Origin: an uncultured Pseudomonadota bacterium
GTDB lineage: Bacteria; Desulfobacterota; Desulfobulbia; Desulfobulbales; Desulfurivibrionaceae
NCBI GenBank assembly: GCA_937868185.1
Contig: CALMMG010000052.1
Coordinates: forward strand, 1-39,615
Direction of reading: 5' to 3'
DNA: 39,615 bases
Shown: positions 24,781 through 33,064 of the stretch, piece by piece
Position numbering within the stretch: the stretch's first letter is position 1
Layout: each line of letters opens with the position of its first letter
The notes under the pieces: model-generated
Database searches by the model: none
Told to the model about the DNA's origin: nothing
What the model saw: only the letters and a program-made list of their open reading frames with translations
Translations under genes and position numbers: made by a program

Positions 24781-26216
24781 TGCGGCGGTATCGTGTTCCC
24801 CTGGGTTGTTTTTCTGGGGTCATCAGCGGGAAGCGCCAATTCCTTGTGTGTTACTGCGGGAGTCCCGGAAGGTGTCGGTCCCTTGGCCGTTTCCTTGTCG
24901 TTGCCATTCTTTGGGAGGAGGTTGGCAGCGGCCTCGTCGTTTTGTTTTTTGGTTATATTGACAATGCGCGGGGTAATAAAGACCATGAGTTCTGTTTGGT
25001 CGTTGCTCTTGTTTGAGTTTTTGAAGAGGTTGCCAAAGATCGGGATATCCCCCAGACCCGGCACCTTGCTGTTTGAATTGCTCTTGTTTTGCTGGATAAT
25101 GCCGCCGATGACCACGGTGACATTGTCTTCCAGAAAGAGGTTCGTGGTGATCGACTGCTTGTTGATGAGGAGGCCGCTTGTGCTGGCAGTTGCTTGGTCA
25201 ACGCTGTCGTTGGTGACGCCGACATCCAGAATGATGTAGCCATCCTGCAGCACCGTGGGCTTGACCTTGAGGCCCAGGTTGGCCTCTCGGAAGGTGGTGT
25301 TGACGGTGGTGCTGGTCCCGGTCACATAGGGAATCTCCTTGCCCTGCTTGATCTCCGCCTCCTTGCCGTCGAGGACAAGAACGCTGGGCGAGGAGAGGAT
25401 TTCCAGCAGGCTGTCGGTCTGCATGGCCTGGAGTTCCACGTTGAGGTTGAAGTTTTGTCGGATAAAGCCGAAGGCCAGACTGGTGGTGGGATCTTTGGCG
25501 CCAAGGAGCGCGCTGGAATCTATGGTGTTGATCTTGGTGGTTAGACCAGAGGCATCCCGGTAGTTGCTGTAGCCCCAGATGATGCCCAGCTGTTTCTTGG
25601 CCTCGTTGGAGATGGAGACGATGCGTGCCTCAATGTGAACCTGGGGGATGGGCTGGTCAAGCTCGGCCAGCATCTCGCGCAGACGGGGGATGTTTCCGGC
25701 CCGATCCTGGATGACCAAGCAGTTGCCTCGGTTGGTAACGACAATCGAGCCATTTGGGCCTAAAAGGGGTTTCAGTTGGTCCACATAGGCGGCGGCATTA
25801 CCGAATTTGGTGCAGAGCCGTTCGCTGGCAAGGTCGCGCTGTTGCCCCTGGAAGTCCGCCTTTTTTTCTACGAAAAGGACGTTGTTTTTCTGGTAGTAAC
25901 GCAGCTGCTTAGCATCCATGATTACCTGGAACACTTCGTACAGGCTCAGCTTTTCTACATCAAGATTGATGGTGTCGGTGATGTTGTCCGCCACCAGGAT
26001 ATTGATCCCAGCCTGGCGGCCCATGCCGCGCAAGAGCAAAGAAACCTGGAGATTTTCCGTCCGCATGGAGGCGGGAAAATTTTTCAGGACACCGAGCAGG
26101 GGCGCTTCGTTTTCCGGCTCCGCTTGGGCGGCGGCCAGGCCTGGCACCGGAAAAAGCCCCTGGGCCAGGAGCAGCAAAGCCGAGAAGAGTATTGCGTGCA
26201 GGGAAGAGTTTCGCAT
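24777..26216 (-). CDS. mshL: Secretin (PilQ/MshL type), cluster B
   Basis: A 479-aa secretin with a Sec signal peptide (about 1-29, ending GLAAA; no lipobox). An STN-like domain follows (about 55-120; LLLRGMGRQAGINILVADNI; NVLFVEKKADF), then an N1-type domain (about 135-195; LVIQDRAGNIPRLREMLAEL), the secretin core (about 195-435) with VPGLGDIPIFGNLFKN and ELMVFITPRIV, and a Pro/Lys/Asn-rich tail of about 45 residues. It is short for an MshL and lacks the Ser/Gly linkers of the cluster A secretin; in style it is closer to PilQ. It overlaps neighbours at both ends (TGATG with the PilP-like gene, ATGA with mshM). Confidence 0.93.
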   Translation of the reverse strand: MRNSSLHAILFSALLLLAQGLFPVPGLAAAQAEPENEAPLLGVLKNFPASMRTENLQVSLLLRGMGRQAGINILVADNITDTINLDVEKLSLYEVFQVIMDAKQLRYYQKNNVLFVEKKADFQGQQRDLASERLCTKFGNAAAYVDQLKPLLGPNGSIVVTNRGNCLVIQDRAGNIPRLREMLAELDQPIPQVHIEARIVSISNEAKKQLGIIWGYSNYRDASGLTTKINTIDSSALLGAKDPTTSLAFGFIRQNFNLNVELQAMQTDSLLEILSSPSVLVLDGKEAEIKQGKEIPYVTGTSTTVNTTFREANLGLKVKPTVLQDGYIILDVGVTNDSVDQATASTSGLLINKQSITTNLFLEDNVTVVIGGIIQQNKSNSNSKVPGLGDIPIFGNLFKNSNKSNDQTELMVFITPRIVNITKKQNDEAAANLLPKNGNDKETAKGPTPSGTPAVTHKELALPADDPRKTTQGNTIPPQ

Positions 26217-26707
26217 CAGTGTTTTTTATCCTTCATGGGCAAAGGTCTGGGTGAAGACTCAAGCCACAGTTCATGGGAGACGCCATTTTGCTCAAAAACA
26301 ACAAGATCCTTAAGTATCTGCTGGATAACCGAGTCGCCTACCGTCTGTCCCTTGGTAACCAAATGATCATTGATAACGGCTTGGGGATTGTTCTTATCCC
26401 AGATTATACCAGAGAGGGTCAAGCCGCCAATGGAATTGCTTTTTTCCCGTGGTTCCAGGCTTTTGAAGAAGTTGATTTGCTCACGGCTCCAGTTAAAGGG
26501 GTCTCTTGCCAGGGGCGGGCTGATTTTTTTGGACCCCAGAACCGCCTCGATTTTTTCAGGCCGTACGGTGAGAACCTGGGGCTCTCCAGCCTGAAGCGGG
26601 AGGGGGTGGCTAAAAAACAGGACAGCCAAAAGCATAGCGGTCGCCAGAGGAGGCGGGAGTGCTCTCGCTAATGCTCTGCGCGGCGGCATGCGTCGGTTAC
26701 TCGTCAT
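26216..26707 (-). CDS. PilP/MshK-like periplasmic protein (cluster B)
   Basis: A 163-aa protein with a basic N-terminus and a signal or anchor sequence (about 17-40, ATAMLLAVLFFSHPLPLQA), then a linker with SPPLARDPFNWSREQ and a small beta-rich domain (about 92-153) reading LTLSGIIWDKNNPQAVINDH, LVTKGQTVGDSVIQQI and LVVFEQNGVSHELWL. This 'GIIWDxxNPxAVIND...GxxVGD.I..I' pattern is the GspC/PilP homology region that docks on the secretin N domain. An in-frame ATG at codon 7 could be the true start. It overlaps the PilO-like gene by 4 nt and the secretin by 1 nt, which matches its job as the link between the two. Confidence 0.8.
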   Translation of the reverse strand: MTSNRRMPPRRALARALPPPLATAMLLAVLFFSHPLPLQAGEPQVLTVRPEKIEAVLGSKKISPPLARDPFNWSREQINFFKSLEPREKSNSIGGLTLSGIIWDKNNPQAVINDHLVTKGQTVGDSVIQQILKDLVVFEQNGVSHELWLESSPRPLPMKDKKH

Positions 26708-27366
26708 GGCTTGTCCAAGGTTGTTCTGCCGACAACCATGCTGAATTTAACCTTGGCCTGTTGGTCGTCGCCTGCGTTAGTCAGACGTGCCACCGCAAGA
26801 TCCTCAATGATGCCTATCTCTGGTCTCCCTTCAATGTATTGCAGATACCGGTAGAGCACCGGAAAGGGAACCTCCCCGGCCAGGCTCACGGTGTTGAGGG
26901 TGAAGCCGTTTACGGAGCGGTCTTCCAGCTGGCTCATCTGCTGCAAATGGTTTTCCATGTTGATAGGCGCGTTGGCATGCAGAGTGAAAAGGGTCTTGGA
27001 GAATTGTTCGCGGTCGGTCAGCGATTGCCACTGTTCTTGGACAAGCCGGATTTGCAAGGCTAGGGTCTCTGTCTGTTCCCGCAGATCTTTTTGTTCCTTT
27101 TCAAGTTGAGAAACCTGCGCGGCAAGTGCGCTGCCCAATTGGGCGGGAGCGGTGCTTTCGATTTCTTTTTTCTGGGTGATTTTTTGCTGTAGCAGTTTTT
27201 TCTGCGGGGCCAAGAGCAGGGTTGACCCGCCATAAAGAACCGCAAGGCAGACCAGAACCCCAAGGCACAACTTTCTCAATTCGGCAAAAGCCTCCTGGTC
27301 GCTTTTGATCAGGAAGAACCATTCCTTCAGCTTTTTCTCGATGATGATGAGTTGCTGGGTGTTCAC
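26704..27366 (-). CDS. PilO/MshJ-like alignment protein (cluster B)
   Basis: A 220-aa bitopic protein: cytoplasmic N-terminus (about 1-30), one membrane segment (about 33-52, LCLGVLVCLAVLYGGSTLLL), a coiled-coil (about 53-118, very rich in Q, K and E) and a C-terminal alpha/beta domain (about 125-215) with FTLNTVSLAGEVPFPVLYRY and LQYIEGRPEIGIIEDLAV, the usual PilO/GspM ending. It starts with GTG inside the stop of the PilN-like gene (GTGA) and overlaps the PilP-like gene by 4 nt. It forms the inner-membrane alignment subcomplex with the two genes upstream. Confidence 0.85.
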   Translation of the reverse strand: MNTQQLIIIEKKLKEWFFLIKSDQEAFAELRKLCLGVLVCLAVLYGGSTLLLAPQKKLLQQKITQKKEIESTAPAQLGSALAAQVSQLEKEQKDLREQTETLALQIRLVQEQWQSLTDREQFSKTLFTLHANAPINMENHLQQMSQLEDRSVNGFTLNTVSLAGEVPFPVLYRYLQYIEGRPEIGIIEDLAVARLTNAGDDQQAKVKFSMVVGRTTLDKP

Positions 27367-27938
27367 GATGGATCACCCTCTCGTGTTAGTTGAAAGGCGA
27401 TGGTAAAGGTGAAGTCCGATTTTTTGGCGTCGGGGCTGCGGTCAAGGTCGTGGAGCAGCACATTGGTAAAGAGGGGGTTGTTGCTTAGCCCCTTAACAAA
27501 GGCGGGTAGCTCACGATACTGGAGGGCGGTGCCGCTAATCTGGCCGCCATCCTTGACAAAGGTGATTTTTGTGCAGCGGATAGAAGGTGGCATTTCCGTG
27601 GCTATGGTTGCCAGCACCTTGGAGAAATATTTTTTGCGCTCCTGGATGCTGGTTAGTTTTGCCGCCTGAATGCTCAATCGCTCTTTTTCGTCTTTCTGCT
27701 GCGCGATGCTGTTGGTCAGCAACGCAATCTTTGCCTGGGTTGCGCTTATTTCCCCAGCTCGTTGCTGCGCTGCGGCAATGTCGATGCTCAACGAGCTGAT
27801 TCTGGCTTTGAGAATCCGGTCGCTTGCGAAAAGAAAAAGCATAATAAAGGCCAAAAGAAGTCCGACTGCGGGCAGAGTCGTTTTTCTAATCCTTTCGTCC
27901 AGAGGCAGTTGAGGAACAAGGTTGATTCGTTCAAGCAT
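27363..27938 (-). CDS. PilN-like alignment protein (cluster B)
   Basis: A 191-aa bitopic protein. The N-terminus MLERINLVPQLPLDERIRK is the PilN hallmark (a short cytoplasmic peptide that binds PilM). One membrane segment (about 26-44) is followed by a coiled-coil (about 45-100) and a ferredoxin-like domain (about 105-188; EMPPSIRCTKITFVKDGGQI; DFTFTIAFQLTREGD). It starts 3 nt after the PilM-like gene. In cluster A the same role is carried on the same polypeptide as the PilM-like domain. Confidence 0.9.
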   Translation of the reverse strand: MLERINLVPQLPLDERIRKTTLPAVGLLLAFIMLFLFASDRILKARISSLSIDIAAAQQRAGEISATQAKIALLTNSIAQQKDEKERLSIQAAKLTSIQERKKYFSKVLATIATEMPPSIRCTKITFVKDGGQISGTALQYRELPAFVKGLSNNPLFTNVLLHDLDRSPDAKKSDFTFTIAFQLTREGDPS

Positions 27939-27941
27939 GGC

Positions 27942-29069
27942 TCACCACCTCGCGCCTGTGCCAAGGGCCAGGACATGCAATAAGGGTGAACAATCCGGGC
28001 TTCCGGTCGTGGCAGTCAAGGATTTGCACTGGGCACCAAGGAGATTGTTGCTGCTCTCAGAAAGCTCTGACCAGAAGGCGTCGGCTCCACCGACAAAGAT
28101 GTTTCTGATGGTAGTACCCTTTTGAATGGAGGCGTAATAATCACGGGTGCGCATAATCTCCAAGGGGATTTTGTGTAGATAATCCGACCAAGGAGTGCTG
28201 TCCGTATCCGTCACTGCTTCTTCCGAAGACAGAGCAATGGCCTCTAGGTTGGGCGAGGGGGTGGTCTCTGTCCCCGGGTGTGCGGCCTCTTTGGAAGTTA
28301 GCACCGAGAAGTCGGCAAGAATGGAAGCAGTGTCGATGTTCTCTTCGGAGTGCGGCTGGTCTTCGTCGAAAATGAGCAAATCGTCTGTCAGCTCTGGCAT
28401 GGACGAGGATGGCAACTCTATGTCCACCAACGGGTACAGGCTAACATCCCCCTCTGGCTGCAAGGCTTTTACCGTGCGGATCAGGGGAAGTTTCCCTTTT
28501 TCGTACACGGCCAGAGAGATGCTGTCTTGCCAGAGGAGCACGCACATGGCGGCCTCGTTTGGTGGTAGCATCTTTTCCTGGAAAAGAAAGGTGTAGGCCG
28601 CGAAGACGTCCGGTTCAAAAAAAGAGAGCTCGATCTGTTTTCTGATGAATTCTCGGCGGATTTTATGGAACACCCCGGCGGGGAAAAGGTAAACCGTTAC
28701 CTGGAGCCGATCTTTGAAGCGGCCTGTGATTTGCCAGTCGTAAATAAACTCATTGAGCGGTTTATGCAGGGCTTTGGCAAGATGGTAGGGCAAGGCCTTT
28801 CCCACCGCACCATCCGGCAGAATGGGGATGGAGGTGGTGAGTACTTCAAAAAAAGCAAGGGGCAGGGACATGGATACCCGCCCATGAAGATTCCCAGCCC
28901 CAGCGAGCAGCCGGGGGATGGTGACATCCGCAGTGATGGCAGTATCGGTTTTGGCAAGAATATGCAGTTGAGCCGCGCCTGACGGAGCCTTTGAGACCTC
29001 TGCCAGCATGGTGCTCTCGCTGTCGCCGGTTAGGGCGAGGTATCTTTTGTTGCTGAAAGGCAGCTTCAT
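27942..29069 (-). CDS. mshI: PilM/MshI-like cytoplasmic protein (cluster B)
   Basis: A 375-aa soluble protein of the PilM/MshI kind: N-terminal beta-hairpin start KRYLALTGDSESTMLAEVSK, a middle part with SFFEPDVFAAYTFLF and MCVLLWQDSISLAVYEKGKL (actin-fold strand pattern), an acidic insert (about 250-300, rich in Ser, Glu and Asp), and a C-terminal end with PLEIMRTRDYYASIQKGTT and FVGGADAFWSEL. The last looks like the GGA loop of actin-fold proteins. The phosphate-binding motifs are weak, so ATP binding is unproven. No clear SD precedes the ATG at 29069. It binds PilN in characterised systems; the gene order PilM-N-O-P-secretin is the standard one. Confidence 0.85.
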   Translation of the reverse strand: MKLPFSNKRYLALTGDSESTMLAEVSKAPSGAAQLHILAKTDTAITADVTIPRLLAGAGNLHGRVSMSLPLAFFEVLTTSIPILPDGAVGKALPYHLAKALHKPLNEFIYDWQITGRFKDRLQVTVYLFPAGVFHKIRREFIRKQIELSFFEPDVFAAYTFLFQEKMLPPNEAAMCVLLWQDSISLAVYEKGKLPLIRTVKALQPEGDVSLYPLVDIELPSSSMPELTDDLLIFDEDQPHSEENIDTASILADFSVLTSKEAAHPGTETTPSPNLEAIALSSEEAVTDTDSTPWSDYLHKIPLEIMRTRDYYASIQKGTTIRNIFVGGADAFWSELSESSNNLLGAQCKSLTATTGSPDCSPLLHVLALGTGARW

Positions 29070-29094
29070 AAAAAAGATAGTTCCGTTTTGTTCG

Positions 29095-29823
29095 TCATTG
29101 TGGTTGCGTTTTCTGCCTAGGCTGGGGTTGACCTGCGGTCAGGGAAGAGAACCATTGACCGTCAAAAAAATCTGCCTGCTGCAGAAGTTCGAGGTTTTGG
29201 CGGAGCAGGGGGTGGTTTGGTGCAAGGGCGTGGGCCTCGCTGAAAAGCCTTTGGGCTGGGGCGCGCAGCCCAAGTTCTGCTAGGGCCACTGCCATGTTGA
29301 TTAGGGCCTCTGGTCTTTCCGGTTGCAGCTTGTGTGCCTGTTCGAGGTAGTAGATTCCCCGCCAGTGCTGGTTTTCCTGAATAAGGGCAAGGCCCGTGTC
29401 GTTGAGCTGGAGGTACAGGTCGTTGCCGCCTGTGCCAATCGGTGATGTTGTCAGAGAAACAGGGGGCGCCGGAGGCAGTTTGGGGGATTTATCTGCCTCG
29501 GGTGCTGGTTCAACAGGATGATCCGGTGTCTGCGTTGGGGCAGGAACGCTAGTGGCGACAGTTTTAGCGGGAACAGCGGGGGCGATAACAGCGTCAGTGG
29601 TGACAGCGCCAGTGGGTGGCTTGGTGTCTGTACGCTTTGGCCCCGAAAGAAATACGATCAGAGAAAGAACCAGTAAGACAGAGGCTACCAGCAGAAAAAT
29701 CTTTTCCTTTCTGCTTTTCTCCGCGTTCCGGCCCAATCCCTTAACGGGAGCCGGTTTTTTTTCGAAAAGACCGCCCTGCTCTCCGGTGCGGATCTTTTCG
29801 AGAGTACTGTAAAGTTTACTCAC
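29095..29823 (-). CDS. MshN-like membrane-anchored TPR protein (cluster B)
   Basis: A 242-aa protein starting with GTG (29823): a cytoplasmic N-terminus of about 40 residues (SKLYSTLEKIRTGEQGGLFE), a membrane segment (about 42-60), a Pro/Ala/Thr-rich periplasmic linker (about 65-125), and TPRs at about 130-215 (LYLQLNDTGLALIQENQHWR; PEALINMAVALAELGLRAPA). It matches the cluster A MshN-like protein in layout but is half the length. It starts 8 nt after the prepilin stop and ends 25 nt before the PilM-like gene. A role in pilus assembly in the periplasm is inferred from MshN. Confidence 0.75.
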   Translation of the reverse strand: MSKLYSTLEKIRTGEQGGLFEKKPAPVKGLGRNAEKSRKEKIFLLVASVLLVLSLIVFLSGPKRTDTKPPTGAVTTDAVIAPAVPAKTVATSVPAPTQTPDHPVEPAPEADKSPKLPPAPPVSLTTSPIGTGGNDLYLQLNDTGLALIQENQHWRGIYYLEQAHKLQPERPEALINMAVALAELGLRAPAQRLFSEAHALAPNHPLLRQNLELLQQADFFDGQWFSSLTAGQPQPRQKTQPQ

Positions 29824-29831
29824 GCGTCAGC

Positions 29832-30428
29832 TTACCATTCAGAAGGACGTTTGTCGGCGGAATCTATATTGTCTGTACTTGGCCGGTCGTCGTTCACATA
29901 GAAGATGGCGTCAACCCCCCGGCCCGCACTGTCGCGCTCATTGCCCGGATAATACGCCCAGCCGGTGGACTCATCCGCCACTCTGATGATTGCCAGCGCA
30001 TCAGTCATACTTTTTCCGGAAACGCCGGATGGGCTGGCGGACATGCCTGGCGGCTGGTCCGGCAGGTTGCAGAGCGGCAGGGCCTTGTTTTGTTCGGTGG
30101 AGTAGAAGTCGCTGCGGACAATGCGCAGGCCGATTAAGGCGGCTGGACGGGTGTTAAGGCGTAGCTCGTTGTATTGCAGCTCTTCCAGGGTGGGCCAGTC
30201 CGGATTGTTGCCGGTGGGTCCGGTGCTGACCCCGGAGGTAAGGATCTTAGCGTGGGCCAGTTCGAGTCCGCCCCGAATGGCTGCGAGCTTGCCTTTGACC
30301 ACGGCGATCTTCGCCTCTTTCTGGATGTTGAGATAATAGGGTATCGCTGTGGCGGAAATGAGCCCAAGAAGAATAATGACGATGATAAGCTCGATGAGGG
30401 TAAAGCCTTTGTTGTTAAGCCTAAGCAA
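29832..30428 (-). CDS. Type IV prepilin (MshB/MshA-like), TTG start
   Basis: A 198-aa prepilin: very short leader (LRLNNKG) cleaved before FTLIELIIVIILLGLISATA, Glu+5 present, then IPYYLNIQKEAKIAVVKGKL and a globular domain with WPTLEELQYNELRL, GWAYYPGNERDSAGRGVDAI and one Cys in LPLCNLPDQ. The start is TTG at 30428: it has a perfect AGGAGG at 7-nt spacing and no in-frame ATG gives a sensible leader. It opens the second block of cluster B (prepilin, TPR, PilM-N-O-P, secretin) after the longest intergenic gap in the region. Size and lone Cys favour a minor pilin, though MshA-like subunits of this length exist. Confidence 0.9.
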   Translation of the reverse strand: MLRLNNKGFTLIELIIVIILLGLISATAIPYYLNIQKEAKIAVVKGKLAAIRGGLELAHAKILTSGVSTGPTGNNPDWPTLEELQYNELRLNTRPAALIGLRIVRSDFYSTEQNKALPLCNLPDQPPGMSASPSGVSGKSMTDALAIIRVADESTGWAYYPGNERDSAGRGVDAIFYVNDDRPSTDNIDSADKRPSEW

Positions 30429-30729
30429 TGGAAAACCTCCTGTTCCCTAGTGTCTGTTCAGGTACAACATCGCTTCCAATCGTCTTTATTTTTACAGCCG
30501 AATCAATTCGTTGTAGCACATATTTTTCTGATCTCAAAGGAATAACATGTTGTTTTGTTGGGGAAAAATAACAAGAACCCTCTGTTTTCTAAGGCTGTCT
30601 GGGTGATGCAGAAAATAATGTCAAATAAAAAACAATGTTTTTAGGTGGTTATCGTTAGTGTGGGAGTGAATACCATGTGAGAAAAGTGCTGGCAATGGGG
30701 AGTACTCTGTATTTATTGGAAGGGGGAAA
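30429..30729 (-). promoter_or_regulatory. 301-bp intergenic region inside cluster B, probable promoter/leader
   Basis: This non-coding, AT-rich stretch separates the minor-pilin block (upstream) from the machine block (downstream). The AGGAGG of the next gene lies at its 3' end. A perfect -35-like TTGACA (in ATTTGACATTATT, around 30617-30623) has no good -10 at the right distance. TTGATT near 30504 is followed by A/T-rich sequence without a convincing -10. Small dyads are present: AACATGTT (30544-30551), GAGTACTC (about 30700) and a 7-bp-arm palindrome around 30628-30642 (AAAAACA/TGTTTTT). No ORF, RNA gene or U-run terminator was found. A promoter is likely on position grounds, but I cannot place it. 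Confidence 0.4.
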
Positions 30730-31116
30730 TTATGGCGAGAGCAGCAGGAGATACTTTGCTTCAACTGTACGGCTGACATTTGTGCCGTGTTGGGCTTGAA
30801 CCCGGATAGTTGCCGGTGTATTGGCTGTGGTGAAGGTGTCGGACACGATTATGGTCGGAATCTGTGCCACAGTGGGGTTTGCCACCCCGGCAGGAAGGCC
30901 TCCTCCATCATGGCGAAGAATATTCAACCGCATGACTGACTCGGCGCTGTAGAGGGATTGGGCCCAGATATAGTCCTCAGCCGAGGACATCTGGGTGGTT
31001 ACGGTGTAGCGGGCGATCAACAGCCCGAACAGGGCGAGGATGACAATGGCAAACACCGCAGTGATCAGACCGATGCCGCGCCGGTTGGCAAGGGGGGCAA
31101 GATACTCAGGGCACAT
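30730..31116 (-). CDS. mshP: MshP/PilX-like minor pilin
   Basis: A 128-aa pilin-like protein. The leader ends NRRG and is followed by IGLITAVFAIVILALFGLLI; position +5 is not Glu, as in MshP, PilX and GspK. After the helix comes RYTVTTQMSSAEDYIWAQSL, then YSAESVMRLNI, close to the MshP pattern, and a small beta-rich domain ending RTVEAKYLLLLSP. It overlaps the MshO-like gene by 11 nt and is the last gene before the 301-bp gap. Subunits lacking Glu+5 are usually placed at the tip of the (pseudo)pilus, so it may start assembly together with MshO, MshD and the MshC-like protein. Confidence 0.85.
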   Translation of the reverse strand: MCPEYLAPLANRRGIGLITAVFAIVILALFGLLIARYTVTTQMSSAEDYIWAQSLYSAESVMRLNILRHDGGGLPAGVANPTVAQIPTIIVSDTFTTANTPATIRVQAQHGTNVSRTVEAKYLLLLSP

Positions 31117-31969
31117 TGCGGATCTGGACCTCCTTGTGAAAATTTACGGTTTCCCCGTTGCGTGAGATGGCAAAATGGATGATCACCACGCTGTTTCTGG
31201 TTGAGGTGCCGGGTTCGTAAGTGAAATAGGGCAGCGGGGCATTTGACGAGTCTACTGCTGGTTGGACATTTCTGGCCAATGGGTACGGGTCAACAAAGCC
31301 TGCCACGGCAATGCCATTCTCGTCAACGGCAGCGGTCCAACGCTGGAGCGTTCCCGATGAAACCTGGAACCGTACTGCTTCATCACGCACGGCATAGAAG
31401 CGGCCATACGGAGAGGCTATGCCAATCTGAGCTGCAATCAGGGGGTCGACACCGTTGCCCTGTTTGAGGTTCATGGGGTTGGTTCCGGGGTTGGTGACTT
31501 GATAAATTTTGGTGCCACCGAAAAAATCATCCCAAGACGTATTGTAGATGGAAACCAAAGGGTTTTTGCCCGTTGGCGTTAGCTGGAGTGCTCCGATCCG
31601 GTCTTCGATGGTCTTTCCTCCGGTGGGGTGTGCATCCTTGTACTGGCCGAAGACCGTGGTCATCGCATTTTCATCGACCACCCCGATGCTGATGGTGTCA
31701 TCAACGGTATCTGCATCCGAATCGAATGGTTCTTGTACCGCATTGGGCACGGCGATGTGGATCTCCCGCTCCATCCGCACCAGGGCGGATTTGCCTTCCT
31801 CATATATCTCCATGCGGATATCGGTGTCAAAGAAACCCTTAAACGCTTGGCTGATAAATCCGGCCCCCATGGCACCGAGGATACCGAGCAACACGACGAC
31901 GATGATCAGTTCGATCAGAGTGAAACCGCTCTGTTTCTTTGCGTGTTGGGCCAGATCTTTCGTTTTCAT
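31106..31969 (-). CDS. mshO: MshO/PilW-like minor pilin
   Basis: A 287-aa minor prepilin: leader MKTKDLAQHAKKQSG cleaved before FTLIELIIVVVLLGILGAMG; Glu+5 present. It continues GFISQAFKGFFDTDIRMEIY then EEGKSALVRMEREIHIAVPN, typical of MshO/PilW/GspJ. A large beta-rich domain follows, ending FAISRNGETVNFHKEVQIRN. The start overlaps the MshD-like gene (ATGA). It is expected to be part of the minor-pilin tip complex that primes pilus assembly. Confidence 0.9.
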   Translation of the reverse strand: MKTKDLAQHAKKQSGFTLIELIIVVVLLGILGAMGAGFISQAFKGFFDTDIRMEIYEEGKSALVRMEREIHIAVPNAVQEPFDSDADTVDDTISIGVVDENAMTTVFGQYKDAHPTGGKTIEDRIGALQLTPTGKNPLVSIYNTSWDDFFGGTKIYQVTNPGTNPMNLKQGNGVDPLIAAQIGIASPYGRFYAVRDEAVRFQVSSGTLQRWTAAVDENGIAVAGFVDPYPLARNVQPAVDSSNAPLPYFTYEPGTSTRNSVVIIHFAISRNGETVNFHKEVQIRNVP

Positions 31970-32565
31970 ATGTTGCAGGCCACGGCCACGAAGTTGAAGG
32001 TCTCTCCAAGGGGAGAGGTGATGGTTACCACTACTAGCTTGGTGTCAGTGGTTCCCGCTGCGGCCAATGTGCTCTGGTCTATGGGATTAGTGGCGCTGGC
32101 GATGTAACGCACTGACACCTGACGGCGATAGCCGGTTAAGGAAAAAGTTGTCCCGTTCTGATCCGTGAAGTTATTGGTTTCGTTAATGCCATTGTAATCG
32201 TCCACATCATCGAAGTTGGTCCGGAGTTCTGCCCCATCCGGGCCGAGGCTTGCCACCGGTGTTGCAACAGTAACACAGGCGTCGATGAGCGTCGGCCGGG
32301 TTGTTTGGTCGGGGCTTTCTCCGGTGCAGATAGGCCCTCCGCCCATGGGGGTATTCGCATCCCATCTTTTGGCCATGATTTCATCCATCATGGCTTGGCC
32401 CAGGGAGGTAGCCCGTTCGCGGATCACAGGTTCCGGGCTGTGGGTGATGGCATTGAGGAATGGCACCAGGATTCCGGCAACCGCGCCGAGGATGACGATG
32501 GTGATGACAATCTCCAGCAGGGTGAAACCGCGGTCCGCGGCAGGTCTGTATGTGCCGTGTTCCAT
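31966..32565 (-). CDS. mshD: MshD-like minor pilin
   Basis: A 199-aa minor prepilin: leader MEHGTYRPAADRG cleaved before FTLLEIVITIVILGAVAGIL; Glu+5 present. The family marks RERATSLGQAMMDEIMAKRW and RTNFDDVDDYNGI match MshD well. The ATG at 32565 was chosen because it gives a normal leader and lies 1 nt after the upstream stop; a longer open frame to 32619 overlaps the GspH-like gene and was rejected. It has three Cys (ICTG, DACV, VACNI). It overlaps the MshO-like gene by 4 nt. Confidence 0.9.
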   Translation of the reverse strand: MEHGTYRPAADRGFTLLEIVITIVILGAVAGILVPFLNAITHSPEPVIRERATSLGQAMMDEIMAKRWDANTPMGGGPICTGESPDQTTRPTLIDACVTVATPVASLGPDGAELRTNFDDVDDYNGINETNNFTDQNGTTFSLTGYRRQVSVRYIASATNPIDQSTLAAAGTTDTKLVVVTITSPLGETFNFVAVACNI

Positions 32566-32566
32566 G

Positions 32567-33061
32567 TTAGTTGACGTATCCTGTGCGCTGACGGACAGTG
32601 ACGTTTGTGCCAATGTCATCCGCTTTGATGGTGAAAGTCGTGTCGGTTGTTAGGGGAAGGCCGGTGGCTGTATCGATTGGCTCACCCAGAGCGTTGAAAT
32701 ATACGAAGGCATTGCCTATAGCAGTGATGCTGGTATTGCAGTCGTTGTTGAGGCAGCGGTTTACATACTCCGCTTCTGCCGATTCGGTGTTGTCCGCCCT
32801 GCGCAGGGTATATTGATGGGGAGACACTGCTATTCCCCAGGCCGCTGCCGCCGTGGTGAACTGCCGGGTCATGGCTTTGTGCTGGGCATAGCGTACCGCC
32901 CGCCTAAATTCTTTCACCGCTGCGGCCTCTTCCATGCCCACAGGCCAGCGCGCATAGATGGTGGCGGCTAGAATGCCGAGGATGACAATGACCATGACCA
33001 GCTCGATCAGGGTAAAGCCGCTTTGTCGATTTATTTTGTATGGGCAAGGGATTGTGGCCAT
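32567..33061 (-). CDS. mshC: MshC/GspH-like minor pilin
   Basis: A 164-aa minor prepilin: leader MATIPCPYKINRQSG cleaved before FTLIELVMVIVILGILAATI; Glu+5 present. GspH/FimT-like features follow the helix: VKEFRRAVRYAQHKAMTRQF, AWGIAVSPHQYTLRRA and FVYFNALGEPIDTATGLPLT. A Cys pair (NRCLNNDCN) probably forms a disulfide. It starts 3 nt after the MshQ-like gene, so the adhesin and the minor pilins are co-transcribed. MshC versus GspH is a matter of naming; the gene order supports MshC. Confidence 0.85.
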   Translation of the reverse strand: MATIPCPYKINRQSGFTLIELVMVIVILGILAATIYARWPVGMEEAAAVKEFRRAVRYAQHKAMTRQFTTAAAAWGIAVSPHQYTLRRADNTESAEAEYVNRCLNNDCNTSITAIGNAFVYFNALGEPIDTATGLPLTTDTTFTIKADDIGTNVTVRQRTGYVN

Positions 33062-33064
33062 GGC

